64,000 nt of DNA, taken from positions 34,079,434-34,143,433 of the forward strand of contig NC_079222.1 in NCBI RefSeq assembly GCF_029633865.1, in the 5' to 3' direction. Positions 21,304-34,610 of this stretch are shown here, piece after piece. The stretch is from Lampris incognitus. Taxonomy: Eukaryota > Chordata > Actinopteri > Lampriformes > Lampridae. Below the pieces are notes generated by a model that was given only the letters and a program-made list of their open reading frames with translations, made no database searches and was not told the DNA's origin. Numbering within the stretch: position 1 is the first letter of the stretch; each line of letters begins with the position of its first letter. The position numbers and the translations under genes are program-made.

Positions 21304-21635
21304 GTAAGTGGAGGACTCACTTCTGATGACGGCATAAAAGTGATTCACATACAAATACTTACGGTTAATTTTGTATTTTTTTGCAGCTTCCACAACTCGC
21401 GCCCTAACATTTTTGATTTTTGGATACCTATACATGTTGAACAACAACTGCACCATGTTTGCTTACGCGCCAATTGTCCCGAAATTGTTTTAAGCCGACA
21501 TTTGTACATCGGCTTGATTGGTATTCCCCGGTGTACTGAAGGTGTAATAGTGTGTGAGAAGCAGCGGGTCATCGTGATACATTGTATCCAAAAAGGCGGA
21601 ACCTGAACGTTCGGTGCACCTCTGTGTTTCCTCAG

Positions 21636-21751
21636 CAGCGGGAAAGTCCACGTTTGTGCGCCTTTTGGATGATTTGAACGCCGACTGGGAAGTGGTACCC
21701 GAACCCATCGCAAGGTGGTGCAACATACAGTCAGATCGCAGTGAATTTGAG
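21636..21751 (+). CDS. dck: Deoxycytidine kinase, coding exon 2
   Basis: Encodes [15 protein letters not shown], which completes the P-loop, and [16 protein letters not shown], which contains the catalytic-base Glu region (E-P) and the substrate-site Trp. It ends SEFE before GTATTG, a non-consensus but usable donor. The acceptor is TTCCTCAG. The following intron is 11.5 kb and rich in transposons. Confidence 0.95.
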
Positions 21752-23222
21752 GTATTGACACACTTTTGCCTTACTAAAAAACAAAAAACAGAAAAAAAAA
21801 CAAGTTTAATGTTTGCAAGTAAAAGCGCGACGGTTAAGACGTGACAGTCTGGAGATCAAGAGGCCTTACATCAGATTTCTTTGCTTGGGTAACCGAATGA
21901 ACTGTGGACCATGACAAGTAGTGACACTGTAACGTTCAGATTTGATTCTTAATGAACAGTCTTCATTTTGATTGAGGTTTCTTCCAAGGAAGGACTTCGA
22001 ATAACCTTAAAACTATTCTGTGCAATTATTGCTATATATAATTTTCTTATGTCAGTCTCATTCCTGTAGTATTGCATCATGTGAAACATTTTATAACTTG
22101 GCAGTCTTAGTGTGTTTCCACATATAGTTCTCCTAAAAGGAAATGAACTCACTGAACCAAAAAAAAGAAAAAAAGATTTAGCAGCAGAATCACGTGTTCA
22201 CAATGTAAGTGGACCCAAAACAGGTCTCCATTTCAGCACTAATGAGATCCCAGACCACTTCTTGTTCATACCAAATCCACTTTACAACAATTATTCAACC
22301 TAATTCAACTAAAACATCTCCCCCTAGCTCTATCTGTTAAAATAAAGGACTGGTTTAGGAATTCATCCACAACTGAAGTCCGGACAAAAGCCCACCAAAT
22401 CATCAAGCAAAAAAATCTAATTTTGTCAACTAACCCCAACCTGACACAACCCTGATCTGACCATAAGCAACACAACCATATATTCCCCTGCCTGGCTTTC
22501 ATTCAAGGAGCATTGTCCAACCTGGACAATTCCTTCATAACAACCAACTCATCTTCTTCATGCAACAGGCCAAACAACACTCCCTTCCCCTGAACCTTTT
22601 CTTTCAACCTGTCAGGTGATCCAATATAGAATTAAATCTCCCATATAAATTCCACAATGTGTAGCCTTGATGGACACATTTCTCAACTTGAGGGTGGGAA
22701 AAAAATATAACATCAAAAATGTAATAGACCCTCACTGAGACAGATAATGTTATGGGCCTCCCATGTGAGAAATGATTATCTGACATCCCCATTGTCAGCT
22801 CTCCCGAACTCTGGTCTTCTATCCTCTGCAAAGCATTTAACAGTGAACTGCTCCACAGTGGTTGTTTTAAGTGCTCCACATTCCAAATGTCAGGCAACTC
22901 AGTTGTTTCATCCTTGGATTACATAATACCATGACCACCTGCAGCATCCTTTCTTTCTTTATTGGAACACAAATTTGTAGATCAAAGGTGTTACACAATT
23001 TTTGATATATCTGAAACAACATGTGTGAATGCAAAGAAATACATAAAAAATGAATAAAATAAAGACAAATGAAAATTTGAAATTTGTAAACTATAATGTC
23101 CCTATGACAGGCTGTTAATAGCACAGTGTTTAGCGAGCTGGCAAATGTGCACAATTTAAAGGACCAGTCTCATAAAGAGTCATCACACAAAGACCATTTG
23201 ATGTCCATAATGACACTTTAGC
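21752..23222. other. dck intron 2, first part, nothing recognised
   Basis: Intronic AT-rich sequence with a pyrimidine-rich/purine-poor stretch at about 22300-22620. No coding, RNA or repeat family was recognised. Confidence 0.4.
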
Positions 23223-23225
23223 AAC

Positions 23226-23430
23226 TCATGTCAAGTCAAGTCAATTTTATTTGTATAGCCCAATATCACAAATGACAAATTTGCCTCAGGGGGTTTTACA
23301 GCAACACAACAACCTGTCCTTAGACCCTCTCATCAGATAAGGAACAACTCCCTTAAGAAAAAAAAAAAAACATTTAACAGGGAGAAAAAATAGGACAAAA
23401 CTTCAGGGAGAGCAACAGAGGAGGGATCTC
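23226..23430 (-). repeat. 3' region of a (TTGAC)n-tailed retroposon, minus
   Basis: Starts on the + strand with GTCAAGTCAAGTCAATTTTA, then TTGTATAGCCCAATATCACA. It is the reverse complement of the tails at 50935-51028 and 52436-52542. The simple repeat marks the 3' end of the element. Confidence 0.7.
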
Positions 23431-23624
23431 TTTCCCAAGACGGTCAACGTGCAATGGATGTTGTGTTTACACAATTTACACATTACAACACTGAAGGAGG
23501 ATAACAGAATTATAATGGACTTATAAAATTTATGAAGAATATGATGCACAGGATGACAAGCAGTGTCCAGATGCCACCAGAACAGCCCAGGACCCAAGCC
23601 ACACGACCAGCATCATCATGTAAA

Positions 23625-23814
23625 AATTGTACATGGCCAATTACCCCACTCTTCCAAGTCGCTGCTGCACTCCCTTTGCCCATCCAGGGAGGGCTGCAGA
23701 CTACCACATGGCTCCTCCGATACATGTGGAGTTGCCAGCCGTTTCTTTTCACTTGACAGTGAGGAGTTTCGCCAGGGGGACGTAGTGCGTGGGAGGATCA
23801 CTCTATTCCCCCCG
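23625..23814 (-). mobile_element. SINE family A, 3' part only (minus)
   Basis: Contains the body end from the AATTACCCCACTCTTCC word to CGTAGTGCGTGGGAGGATCA. The tRNA head is absent, a normal 5' truncation. Confidence 0.8.
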
Positions 23815-23998
23815 GTTAGCTTGTGTTTATCCCTGTTAGCTCTGGTGTGTTTTATCTGTTTATCTTTGTTTTATTTATTGTTTGCGAAGTACTTTTATCT
23901 GTTGCTTACCCTTGTTTTATTTATTTGACTGTGAAGCACTTTGTGACTTGTGTCTGTGGAAGGTGCTATATAAATAAAGTTTACGTACTTACTTATCG
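23815..23998 (+). repeat. LINE-type 3' end with (TTAC)n tail
   Basis: Contains GAAGCACTTTGTGACTTGTG and GTGCTATATAAATAAAGTTT followed by TTACTTAC-like units, the standard 3' end of a fish LINE group. No coding part is attached. It follows directly on the SINE fragment. Confidence 0.55.
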
Positions 23999-24604
23999 TG
24001 AAAGTGTTGTATGGGTGGACAACCGCTAGTAAGTTATGGCCAATTAGGGCCCTTATGGCTTTATATACATCAGCATAAAGTGGCAGTGAAAAGCCATAGT
24101 GGCAGATGATGAATTCGCATGGCATCACCATCGCCATATCTATCTGGCCACTTGTGGCTGTTTCAGTGTGACTGACCATTGCTGTCCTATTACAGCCCTA
24201 TTTGGGTGAATGTGAGTGGCTCTTGTGACACAACACTGCACACATTTGCTTAGAGTTAAAAAACGGTAACTTTCCAGCCTCTCTTTTTCTTGGATCGCTG
24301 ATCAACTCTGCACCGCACACAATCCCACAATGCCTTGGCCAGGCTTATTTGCATTCCATAGGTAATGAATGGAGGTTATTTGGTTGGTTGGTTTGGTAGT
24401 AAATCGTTTGTCAGTGTGGCTTTGCTGATACACAGCCCTTCTGCATCCAGTGTGAACAATGGGTTAGCCTCTCATTAATTCCTATGAGGAGAGGCCTAGA
24501 AATATTCTGGAGGACTGTGGGAAGGTGAGCATCCAAAAATGTTGAGGAGCAGCGGTGTGTTGAAAGTGTTGAAAGTAGAGCTCAGGTCAGATTTACACAA
24601 ATTT
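23999..24604. other. dck intron 2, nothing recognised
   Basis: Unique-looking intronic DNA without a supported feature. Confidence 0.4.
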
Positions 24605-24745
24605 GAGACATCTGGAGCATAGACTATATACAAAAGATGGATGTAGCACCTGTGACATCACCCACTGGTTTCTGAAGGGGCATTTTGAAGCCTAGAGTTT
24701 GGCTTTACGCTCGCTGCCATCTTGTCAGGTGTTGGAGCCAGAAAA
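24605..24745. repeat. Interspersed repeat (possible non-autonomous DNA transposon)
   Basis: Carries ACTATATACAAAAGATGGAT, then CTGTGACATCACCCACTGGT and TTTTGAAGCCTAGAGTTTGG, words that recur across fish genomes. Its ends were not determined. Confidence 0.4.
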
Positions 24746-24819
24746 TCCAAGTTTGAGCAACAGCGTGGAGCTGGATAGTATCAGTATCTCCTAGTATCAT
24801 TCTCCTCCAGCTTAAAAAC

Positions 24820-26850
24820 AGCTAAGACCACTTGCTGTCGGAACAAGATCTGTGGTGCCACTGATGCTGGAAAAATGTTTTTTGCTTTTAACTCACTCCG
24901 CGATCCACCTCCTCCTCCCACCTCCACTCTGCTCACTCCTGACATGTTTGCCTCGTACTTTACTGATACGTTTTTGCCATCGGTAACCAGTTCTCTGAGT
25001 CTGACCAACTCTGTCTGCTACTGCCAGCTAACAGTGCCTCACTCACCTCATTCTCCCCCCTGACCAAGGAGGAAGTCTCCAAGCTTCTGGTGGACCCTAC
25101 TGGAGCTGTCTGCTGGACCTAATACCATCCAACCTCTTACAGACCATTTCCCCGGCACTTAATCCCACAGTTACACACATCATCAACTCCTCAGTTACAA
25201 CGGATATGTTCCCACTGCATTTAAGCAAGCTCGGGTCACCCCGCTGCTCAAAAAAACCTACACTCAACCCAGCCCAGGTTGGGTTCAGTGTAGTTTGGGT
25301 CCTACCCTTTCTATCAAAAATACTTGAGTGCATGGTCTTTAACCAAGTCTCCGAATTCCTTTCTGAGAACAATCTGTACGATCCTAATCGGTCTGGCTTT
25401 AAGCGGGGTCACTCTACCGAGACTGCACTCCTGTCGGTAATAGAATCACTGCATTTGGCTAGAGCTGCTGGTCAGTCCTCAGCTTTATTGCTGCTAAATC
25501 TGTCAGCTGCCTTTGACATGGTTAACCACCAAATTCTCCTCTTCAAGCTCACTGAGCTTGGTATAAGAATCTGCCCTCTGTTGGTTTATGTCCTACCTCT
25601 CAGGGAGATGTTTTGGAGTATCTTGGAGGGGAGACGTGTCCCAACCGCCTGACTTATCCACAGGGGTACCTCAAGAGTCAGTGCTCACTCCCCTTCTCTT
25701 CTCAATATACACCACCTCACTTGGTGCAATCATCTGCTCCCATGGTTTCTCATACCGTTGCTATGCTGACGATACCCAGTGCTTCTTATCATTCCCGCCA
25801 GATGGCCTCATGGTCTCGGCGCGGAAATTGTCATGCCTTGCTCTGCATGGATGAAAGAATGCCACCTTCAGCTTAACCTGTCTAAGACTGAGCTCCTTGT
25901 CATCCCAGCCAGTCCATCCTTACAACAACATATCAATAGCCAGCTCGCATCAACCCAACTCATGCCCACAGATTCTGCCCGAAACCTGGGTGATGACCAA
26001 CTGTTGGGATAGGCTCCAGCATCCCTGCGACCTGACTTCAGATAAGCGACTTGGATAATGGATGGATGGATAATCTTTAAAGTTCATGTGGCCTCGATTG
26101 CTCAGTCATGCAGATTTGCCCTGTACAACATCAGGAAAATTAGACCCTACGTGTCTGAGCATGCAGCAATTCCTGGTATAGGCTCTTGAGATATCACACA
26201 TTGACTACTGCAACTCCATACTGGCAGGTCTCCCTGCATGCACTTTCAAACCTCTGCAAATGACCCGGAATGTGGCGGTGCATCTGGTCTTCAACCAACC
26301 CAAAACAGCATGGCACTCCACTTTTCATATCCCTCCACTGGCTACCAGTTGCTGCCCACATCAAATTCAAAACCTTGATGCTCGTTTAAAAAACAATAAC
26401 TAAAATGGCTCACGGCTACCTGAACGCCCTCATTCAGGTCTACACTCAGTCCCGCTCACTACGCTCTGCCAATAAAAGGCGACTGCCAATACCGACACAA
26501 CAGGGCCCAAAGTCACTAGCCAGACTCTTCTCTTCTGTAGTTCCCCGTTGGTGGAATGAGTTACCAATGAGTTACTGATCCGCTGAGTCCCTCCCCATCT
26601 TTAAGAAGTTAAAGACCCAGTCCTTTCACGAACACCTCCACACCTGATGGTATTAAAAAAACAAACTTCTATGCACCCTATGCATTGCCTTTGTGCACTG
26701 CCTGTTGACACCTATGTCTTATCGGACTTGAACCCAGTTTTTTGGCACTTACTTGCATTGTTGCCTCCTGACTAGATCCTCGCTTGTGTTGTATTAACTC
26801 TCAGATGTACGTCACTTTGGATAAAAGCGTCCGCTAAATAAAACTGCAAC
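24820..26850 (+). mobile_element. L2-type LINE, degraded
   Basis: Encodes the reverse transcriptase of the L2/Jockey group in several frames: GFKRGHSTETALLSVIESLH near 25398, LLLNLSAAFDMVNHQ (motif A) near 25490, STGVPQESVLTPLLFSIY near 25657, YRCYADDTQ (motif C, A-D-D) near 25755, and LQLNLSKTELLVIPASPS near 25865. Further fragments run to about 26640. The 3' end near 26810-26845 has the TTGGATAAAAGCGTCCGCTAA word typical of L2 tails. It has many frameshifts, and a GGAT-repeat fragment is inserted at 26004-26071. Confidence 0.85.
26004..26071 (+). repeat. (GGAT)n-tailed repeat fragment inserted in the L2 element
   Basis: TTGGGATAGGCTCCAGCATC through TAATGGATGGATGGATA splits the L2 reading between DDQL and FKVHVAS. 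The interruption is about 68 bp and carries only the 3' end of the GGAT family. Confidence 0.75.
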
Positions 26851-26959
26851 ATTGTACATTTTCCCATGTCTCACTAGATTTCCCGTTGGCAAGCACATTC
26901 CCTTGCCATATTGGCCAAAAAGTTGCCCGGTGTAAAGTCACCCTTACGTTATTTGTTGT

Positions 26960-27240
26960 CTTCACTTGGGCAACTTGCAATTACACAACTGTGACCACTG
27001 TGTAAACAACCAAAACCGGCACAGTTGCATAACAACCGAAATTGGCGGCCGGTTTAATATGCATGGCAATTTGCACATGAAAAAATGTGTTAAATTGCCG
27101 GTTTCAGTCGTTATGCAACTCTGGGTGGGGAGATCCGCAGTCAGCTGAGTCACGAAGTCACTTACATGAGTGATGAAGTGTTTCTCCCACTAACCTTTGT
27201 GACCAGATGAACTGATTGGAATTCCTCAGAAACTCTGATT
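26960..27240. mobile_element. Penelope-like 3' region, old inverted copy
   Basis: The + strand carries CCGGTTTCAGTCGTTATGCA, GGAGATCCGCAGTCAGCTGA and CCAGATGAACTGATT, diverged forms of the 3' region described at 62625-63222. The left part (CAACCAAAACCGGCACAGTT and following) is a diverged inverted counterpart. It is the most decayed of seven copies. Confidence 0.55.
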
Positions 27241-27689
27241 GAACAGTACTTGCATAGCTTCCTGATGAATATCCACCTTCTTTCCTGTCTTTTGCGCTCT
27301 GCAGACAATATCGTCTGGCAGCTTATTGTTTTTTTGTTGAGTGGGTGCTACAAGGGGAGAGACTTGGCATAGGGAACCACATTGTCTTGCCTGCCTGTGT
27401 CGTACATCGCATAAGAGCCAAATATCCTTCCCTCAATGTTCAGTACAAGAGGGCATGCTTAAGTGGACAAAGCAATGGACAAGCTTTGTGATATGCAAGA
27501 CCTTGTGGACACTTTTACCCTGAAGCTTGTTGGGGCTGATCTATTCTTTGTCTCTTGTCAAATTGTGTAATATGTTAAACATTTATTTTGATATTGAATA
27601 ACACGTAACGTGTTTCTTTGGTTAAAATCTATATATAACTTTGTTAAAATAAACACTCAACGGTAGGGAAAGTGCTCAACAAATAAGGA

Positions 27690-27776
27690 GCAAAATAATC
27701 CAGTGAGTCAAGTAAATTCTTTATGTGACAGTACAAGCCTGTCTCATAAAGGATTTACTAAAGTCACTGGATTATA
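27690..27776. repeat. Hairpin-forming inverted repeat
   Basis: AATAATCCAGTGAGTCAAG at the left pairs with CTTTAGTAAATCC-type complement and CACTGGATTATAT at the right. Arms are about 30 bases with a few mismatches, and the inner part (TTTATGTGACAG / CTGTCTCATAAA) pairs again. The RNA or DNA strand could form a long hairpin. Family unknown. Confidence 0.6.
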
Positions 27777-29792
27777 TATATATATAGCTGAAAGTAGTAG
27801 TAGTAAATGTCACAGACATATTCTCAGTATTTATTTTTTACTACTGAGTACACTTTGTCCTTTTTCTGTCTAAAGTAATTCTAAGCGAAATTTGTAATGA
27901 AATGAAAGGAAACATTAGATAATTGATGGCCATCATCAAAGACAAACTCAGCGTAGAAAGATAGCGCTGGCAGTAGCAGCGCCGCAGCAGCAATGCAGTC
28001 TGGGTGCACACCAACACGCTTGGGAACCGTAGCAGTTCAGCGAAGTAGCCGTCACACACAGGTAAAGGTAAGTGGTGTGGACCAGGCCCTAAAATAGACA
28101 AGCACGCCCCTTCTAATTAGCAAAGGTGGGCACAGTTGCCCTGCCTCATTGGAAGTGACGCATAACGGGTCACGTTGCAGGAAAAACCGCCCTTACAGCG
28201 CGGACAAAGGCGACATTCAGTTAGTTTTACGCAAATGAGGACGCTGTACACAGTGCAATCAGTCATTTAACTTGACAAAAATGGGATTTTCTGGGATCTT
28301 ATTTAACTGTTTATTTATTTAACTTGATTTTCTGGGATTTTATTTAACTTCCACCTGAGTCTATGTGAGTACACTGTGAAACTCGTCTGCCAATGGCCAA
28401 ATGGGAAACACGGCGAGGCAGGCCAGCGGGTGTCGCTTGTCATCTGAAAGGCCCTGCATTTAGCATGCAGCTGCCATCTGTCTATAGAAGCACTGGTGAC
28501 TCTATTAAATTACACTTCCAGAGGAACAGATGGCCCCGCTATGATAAACATGAGCCACCCTCTATCAACTGTTGAGCTGGCGCCACCCCCAGCCTCATTT
28601 CCAATGGTAAAACCTTCCCACAGAGCCGTATTAAGTAGGCTTTACGTCACACAAGTGAGATTTTCAGGGAGTTCCTGAACTTATCTCATATTTCATGCAC
28701 AGGACTTCATACCCCCTTCTGTTTTATAAACTGGGGTGTACAGATGAAGCAGACTTTAAAGAATATTTTCTCATTATTTTTTTTAAACAAAATAAAATGT
28801 GACATTGCAGGTATTTTATGATCCAGGAGCAACAAAAGCTAAATTAATTGCGTGTTTATCGCTCTGTAAACTTGTCTAGCATCTCGGACGGGGGGCTGTG
28901 AGCAGTTAGGTGGCCCGTAATTGTGCCACTAAGTAAAAAGGAAGTGAATGATTCAGGCACAGCTTTGGAGGCTGTGATGTAATGTGTTGGTTGTGGTTGT
29001 GAGTTTAGGGGTGTGGGCGAGGGTAAGAAAGACACAGTAAAACAAATGTGAAGCTACGTTTTTGGTTCACGAGAGCAAATAGCTTTACTCAAGGCTTTTC
29101 ATTCACCCCCTTGACCGGATTCAGTAAGAACTTGATTTGTGAGCTGATGCCACTGTCTCCAAATCAGCTGTGCTATGATTTTAACAAGACTATCACAATG
29201 ACCGATGAATATAATTGTTCAAGTTGTGGCCAACTCTTCTTCTTATATCTGTTTTACTGTAATATATCATTTATTCTCTCCCAGAGTCCACAAATAGAGG
29301 TACTTAACACATCTTTGGTGGTCCATCTATGGTGTGTCCAAACAGAAACTTTAATCAGTTCATGTCGGACTCTAATTTAAACTTTCTTGTGACTTCCCAA
29401 TTTGGCTTCAAGCTATGGGAATAGGTTAGGCTAAATTTCATTCATCAACCAACACTGCATTTTACTAGATCTTTATCAAATACTGTTCTTAAATATAGAC
29501 ACGAAAATGCTTTGGGGGTATTGCGTCACATCGTATGGGGATTTGGACGCAGTACTGCCATTTGCAATACTGCTGACAGCATGGAGAAGCAGCACAGGAG
29601 GAGAACCCAACGTTCCTCCGCTGATCACTCACAAAAGACCAGGCCTGCCAATGTACAGAAGAAGACATTAGGCCAATACAACTTCGTGTCAATGGCGTCC
29701 TGCACTGATATTGCTAGTTTGTTGTAGCCTGCAAATTTGTTTGCTGAGTGTAAAATGGTGAAACATGTGGTTACCTACCATCTACCATGTAT
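27777..29792. other. dck intron 2, no gene recognised
   Basis: About 2 kb of comparatively repeat-poor intronic sequence. Short open frames (28393-28575, 29048-29380, 29512-29727) lack recognisable domains. The GC-richer, low-repeat stretch 28380-28680 might be a conserved non-coding element, but that cannot be judged from one sequence. A (CTA)n run begins at about 29797. Confidence 0.4.
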
Positions 29793-29885
29793 CAATCTAC
29801 TACTACTACTACTACTACTACTTTCGGGTGCTCTACCATGCTCTATACCATCTACCATGTGTAGACCATATATATATATATATAT

Positions 29886-30033
29886 CGTCACCTTATTAAA
29901 ATAATGGCCTAAGTCATATTTTCAAGTTTAAAAAAAAAACAATAAACTGACAAATTTTGTTTCAGCTTCAGTTTATTCTGTTTTTTTAAAAACTTGAAAA
30001 TATGACTTAGGCCATTATTTTGAGAAGGTGACG
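29886..30033. mobile_element. Palindromic MITE between TA repeats
   Basis: The left end CGTCACCTTATTAAAATAAT and the right end ATTATTTTGAGAAGGTGACG are inverted copies. The arms are about 45 bp and continue with GGCCTAAGTCATATTTTC. The loop is about 58 bp. Both sides are TATA runs, consistent with insertion at TA. Confidence 0.75.
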
Positions 30034-30044
30034 ATATATATATA

Positions 30045-31343
<1,299 letters not shown>

Positions 31344-31619
31344 ATCTACGTGCTCTATACCATCTACCATGGATCAATAAAATCTCTAAATTAAGTTGAT
31401 TTTACATAAATGGCAAACATTTCTCTTGTGTGCAAATTAACATTGTTTAAGATGGCAAAAACGGAAAGTGACCTACTACTGGCTTGCAACTTAATTTTGT
31501 GAAAAAGTGAATTTAACTTGGGGTGTAATTAACATACGGTAGCAGCCACACACCTGCACACTGTGCCTACCTCATGTAACTTGCTATGAGTAGTCTTGAG
31601 TTTTTAGCATAATGAAACA

Positions 31620-31727
31620 TGGCAGCATTTTCAGGTGAAATTGGAATTAGGAGGCTGGACATTGACTTGCAGCATAATCAGTTCGTAAGATTTAGCCCAG
31701 AGGAAGCCGTGCAACATTTTGAAATTG
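31620..31727 (+). other. Exon-like open segment, unknown
   Basis: ATG at 31620 opens MAAFSGEIGIRRLDIDLQHN and continues QFVRFSPEEAVQHFEID directly up to GTAAGA, a good splice donor. Composition is protein-like (amphipathic, balanced charge). It lies in dck intron 2 and could be a transposon exon, an exon of an unrecognised nested gene, or chance. I do not recognise the sequence. Confidence 0.3.
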
Positions 31728-32286
31728 ATGTAAGAATCTCTCTTTCTGCTATGCTTTACAGAGGGTGGAAATGCTATTTTCAGCCTCTACTGGTTTAGGT
31801 TGTGGTAGATGGGTGTAGGTTGGATCATCTGTTATCTCACAGCACTTCAGTCAGCAGAGTGGAAATGAATGGGCTCCTCTGTGGTGCGGGACCTCTCTCC
31901 TCCAGGATTTCCCCTATCTGTATTGAAACGGAGGACCAAAGATGGCCAGGGGGAGTTGGGAGCCTAGATTACATGTCAGATTTGCGTCTGAAAGTAAAGA
32001 TAGACAACACTTTGCATCCCGGACGTACGTGTAGCTTTAACCACTATAGTTCAGATGCAAGAATTTTTTTGATCATTGAATGCCCTTTCAGCACCACCCC
32101 AATAAGAAAAATACCACTGTAATTCTACCCATGGCTCAGCATCAGAGCTGATTTGCAGTTTCACTTCTGAGTATAATTCGTATAGTGTTCAAGTTTTGAA
32201 GATGATTTGCATATAGTATTTAGATTATATATGATAAGTAAGTGAACAGAATTACAGCTGGTTGGTTTTAACAAGTATTTGTTTCA

Positions 32287-32692
32287 GGGGGCGTCCGGGT
32301 AGTGTAGCGGTCTATTCCGTTGCATACCAACGCAGGGATTGCCGGTTCGAATCCCCGTGTTACCTCTGACTTGGTGAAGCGTCCCAACAGACACAATTGG
32401 CCGTGTCTGCAGTTGCTGCACTAGCACCTCATCTGGTCGGTCGGGGTGGCTGTGCAGGCAGGAGGGGGAACTGGGGGGGGGGAATAGCGTGAGCCTCCCA
32501 TGCGCTATGTCCCCCTGGTGAAACTCCTCACTGTCAGGTGAAAAGCGGCTGGCAACTCCACATGTATCGGAGGAGGCATGCGGTAGTCTGCAGCTCTCCC
32601 CAGATTGGCAGAGGGGGTGGGGCAGCGATCGGGGTGGCTCGGGAAGACTGGGGCAATTTGCCGGGTACAATTGGGGAGAAAAGGGGGGGGGG
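32287..32692 (+). mobile_element. tRNA-derived SINE (family A)
   Basis: The head GGGGGCGTCCGGGTAGTGTA has an intact B box GGTTCGAATCC. The body and the ACAATTGGGGAGAAAAG end are present. Confidence 0.85.
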
Positions 32693-32702
32693 TAGTATTA
32701 GG

Positions 32703-32800
32703 TATAATCAGAATCAAAACCAACTTTATTGGTCAAGTGTGCCTATACACACGAGGAATTTGACTCTGGTTCACAGCAGCTTCAAGTATTTTGCAGACAT
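32703..32800 (-). repeat. LINE-type 3' end, minus
   Basis: AATCAGAATCAAAACCAACTTTATTGG on the + strand is split here as AATCAGAATCAAAACC followed by AACTTTATTGGTC. It matches the 3' end of the LINE at 9515-9610 (same TTTATTGGTC / GAGTTTGACTCTG words). Only the tail is present, next to the SINE. Confidence 0.6.
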
Positions 32801-33254
32801 CACCCACAAAAAACAAAAACAAAAAAACAAACAAACAGAAGAAATAAATGGATCCACAACGGGACATTGGAGGCAAGCATGTCCTGCGTGTTTTATTATC
32901 ATCCTATAACTGTAGCCTGGAAAGTGCTTCATGATGGCAGTTCTTTGATTTCTCCATCCATTGAAATTCAGATCTCATGTTTATTTCAGGAAGATGAAAT
33001 CTCTGAGACCACTTTCCCGGCAGTCAACCCGCTGATCATTTTTAACCTGAATGGCTTGGCTTGCAAGTGAGGTTGCAATGTGTATAGATACAAACAAAGT
33101 TATGTACATATACACAATATAGATGCAAATGTTTGGCCTCCGGATCTGTAGTTGGCATAAATCTGCCTTTAAACTACAGTCCTATAAGGCAGTTTAGCGT
33201 CTAGATCTGGTTTTGTATTTTACCTATTTTCACCATCTTACTTTCGTGTTCTAG

Positions 33255-33448
33255 GAGCTAACGACGTCCCAGAAGTCTGGGGGAAATGTGTTGCAGATGA
33301 TGTATGAAAAACCTGAGAGGTGGGCCTATACCTTCCAGAGTTACGCTTGCATGAGCAGGGTGCGAGCCCAGATCAAGTCCACCAATGGGAAGCTCAGGGA
33401 GGCGGAGAATCCAGTACAGTTCTTTGAGCGATCAATCTACAGTGACAG
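33255..33448 (+). CDS. dck: Deoxycytidine kinase, coding exon 3
   Basis: Encodes [20 protein letters not shown], then [20 protein letters not shown], and [12 protein letters not shown]. The E-R-S and D-R pairs of the conserved ERS/DRY-type active-site motif are intact. Trp and Phe of the FQ.YA stretch line the nucleoside pocket in the family. The acceptor is TGTTCTAG and the donor GTATTA. The Arg codon is split with exon 4. Confidence 0.96.
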
Positions 33449-33569
33449 GTATTAACAGACAGAGCCGATGGTTGTCTGAATCCTGAGATTGCGAGGACAT
33501 ATTTTTGGTTGAAATTTCTTTTGCCCATGTTCAGTTTCTTCCCTTTTCCCCATATTCACCATGCTCTAG

Positions 33570-33717
33570 GTACATCTTTGCAGCCAACCTCTATGAGAGC
33601 GAGTGCCTGAGTGAGACAGAATGGGCTGTTTATCAGGACTGGCATGGCTGGCTCCATAGCCAGTTTGGCAAGCACATCAAGCTTGATGGTATCATTTACC
33701 TCAGAGCTGCACCTGAG
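33570..33717 (+). CDS. dck: Deoxycytidine kinase, coding exon 4
   Basis: Encodes [20 protein letters not shown], then [20 protein letters not shown] and YLRAAPE. The E-W and DGIIYL segments are hallmarks of deoxynucleoside kinases. The acceptor is ATGCTCTAG and the donor GTAACC. Confidence 0.96.
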
Positions 33718-33936
33718 GTAACCCTCTCTGAGTTTTACCTGCCTCGTTTTGTGCACTGCTACTCAACCAGCTCGAGATAGTATTGTTTCGGTATGGTAAT
33801 TGCACCGTTTTTACTTTGACATCTGAAGAAGCTAATGTCTTAATTGGTCAGAGCCAAGAAAGAATTCAAAGAAGTTAACAATAACCGCACAAAGAGGTCA
33901 ATTATTTCCTTCCTTTTGTTGTGTGTGTGTGTATAG

Positions 33937-34052
33937 AGATGTTTGGAGAGATTACACGTGAGAGGCAGACAAGAAGAACAAGACATTCCTCTGGAGTACT
34001 TGGAGAAACTCCACTTTAAGCATGAGAGCTGGCTGCAGCACAAGACGATGCA
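33937..34052 (+). CDS. dck: Deoxycytidine kinase, coding exon 5
   Basis: Encodes [20 protein letters not shown], then [18 protein letters not shown]. This carries the LID region (RGRQEEQ) that closes over the phosphate donor, and the following YLEKLH helix. The acceptor GTGTATAG follows a TG repeat and the donor is GTAAGA. Confidence 0.95.
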
Positions 34053-34510
34053 GTAAGAAACACCAACATCCAAACTGACTTCTATGCCGCATCATCGTCA
34101 CAAATGTTCTGCATTCATCTGGAGACCCCACATGTATTTGTCGGACAGAAAGACGGGGTCTAGCAATTTTACTTCACGTCCTCTTTACGATCTGGCCGGT
34201 CTTTGACATCAACAAGAGGGACTTAGTTATGCAAAAAGCTGTAGGGCAAAAAAGGGACTGAAATAATCTCCCTCATACATTTGAAATGCACCTGACTCCT
34301 TTAAGTGTTTTAGAAATAGATTCCGCGGGAAACGGATTGTTTCTTAAGGCCGTTGTGGGCTATGCATTTCCTTACAGAGATAAATCTCTCCCCTAATAGA
34401 ACTCCATCTCCTCTGGGAAGTAACTTAAGTGACATGACAAAGGGTGTTTCTTGCAAAAAAAAACATTTTTAAAATCACTAATCACTTTTCATTTGACCTC
34501 TGACCCACAG

Positions 34511-34610
34511 TATGGAGTTTGACTATCTCAGCAATGTGCCGATACTCACACTAGATGTGAACGACGACTTTAGAAACGATAAAGTCAAGTGTGCTGACAT
34601 GATTGAGAAG
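34511..34610 (+). CDS. dck: Deoxycytidine kinase, coding exon 6
   Basis: Encodes MEFDYLSNVPILTLDVNDDF, then RNDKVKCADMIEK. The VPILTLDVN strand includes the conserved Asp of the base-binding loop. The first base completes a His codon begun in exon 5. The donor is GTAAGT. Confidence 0.95.
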
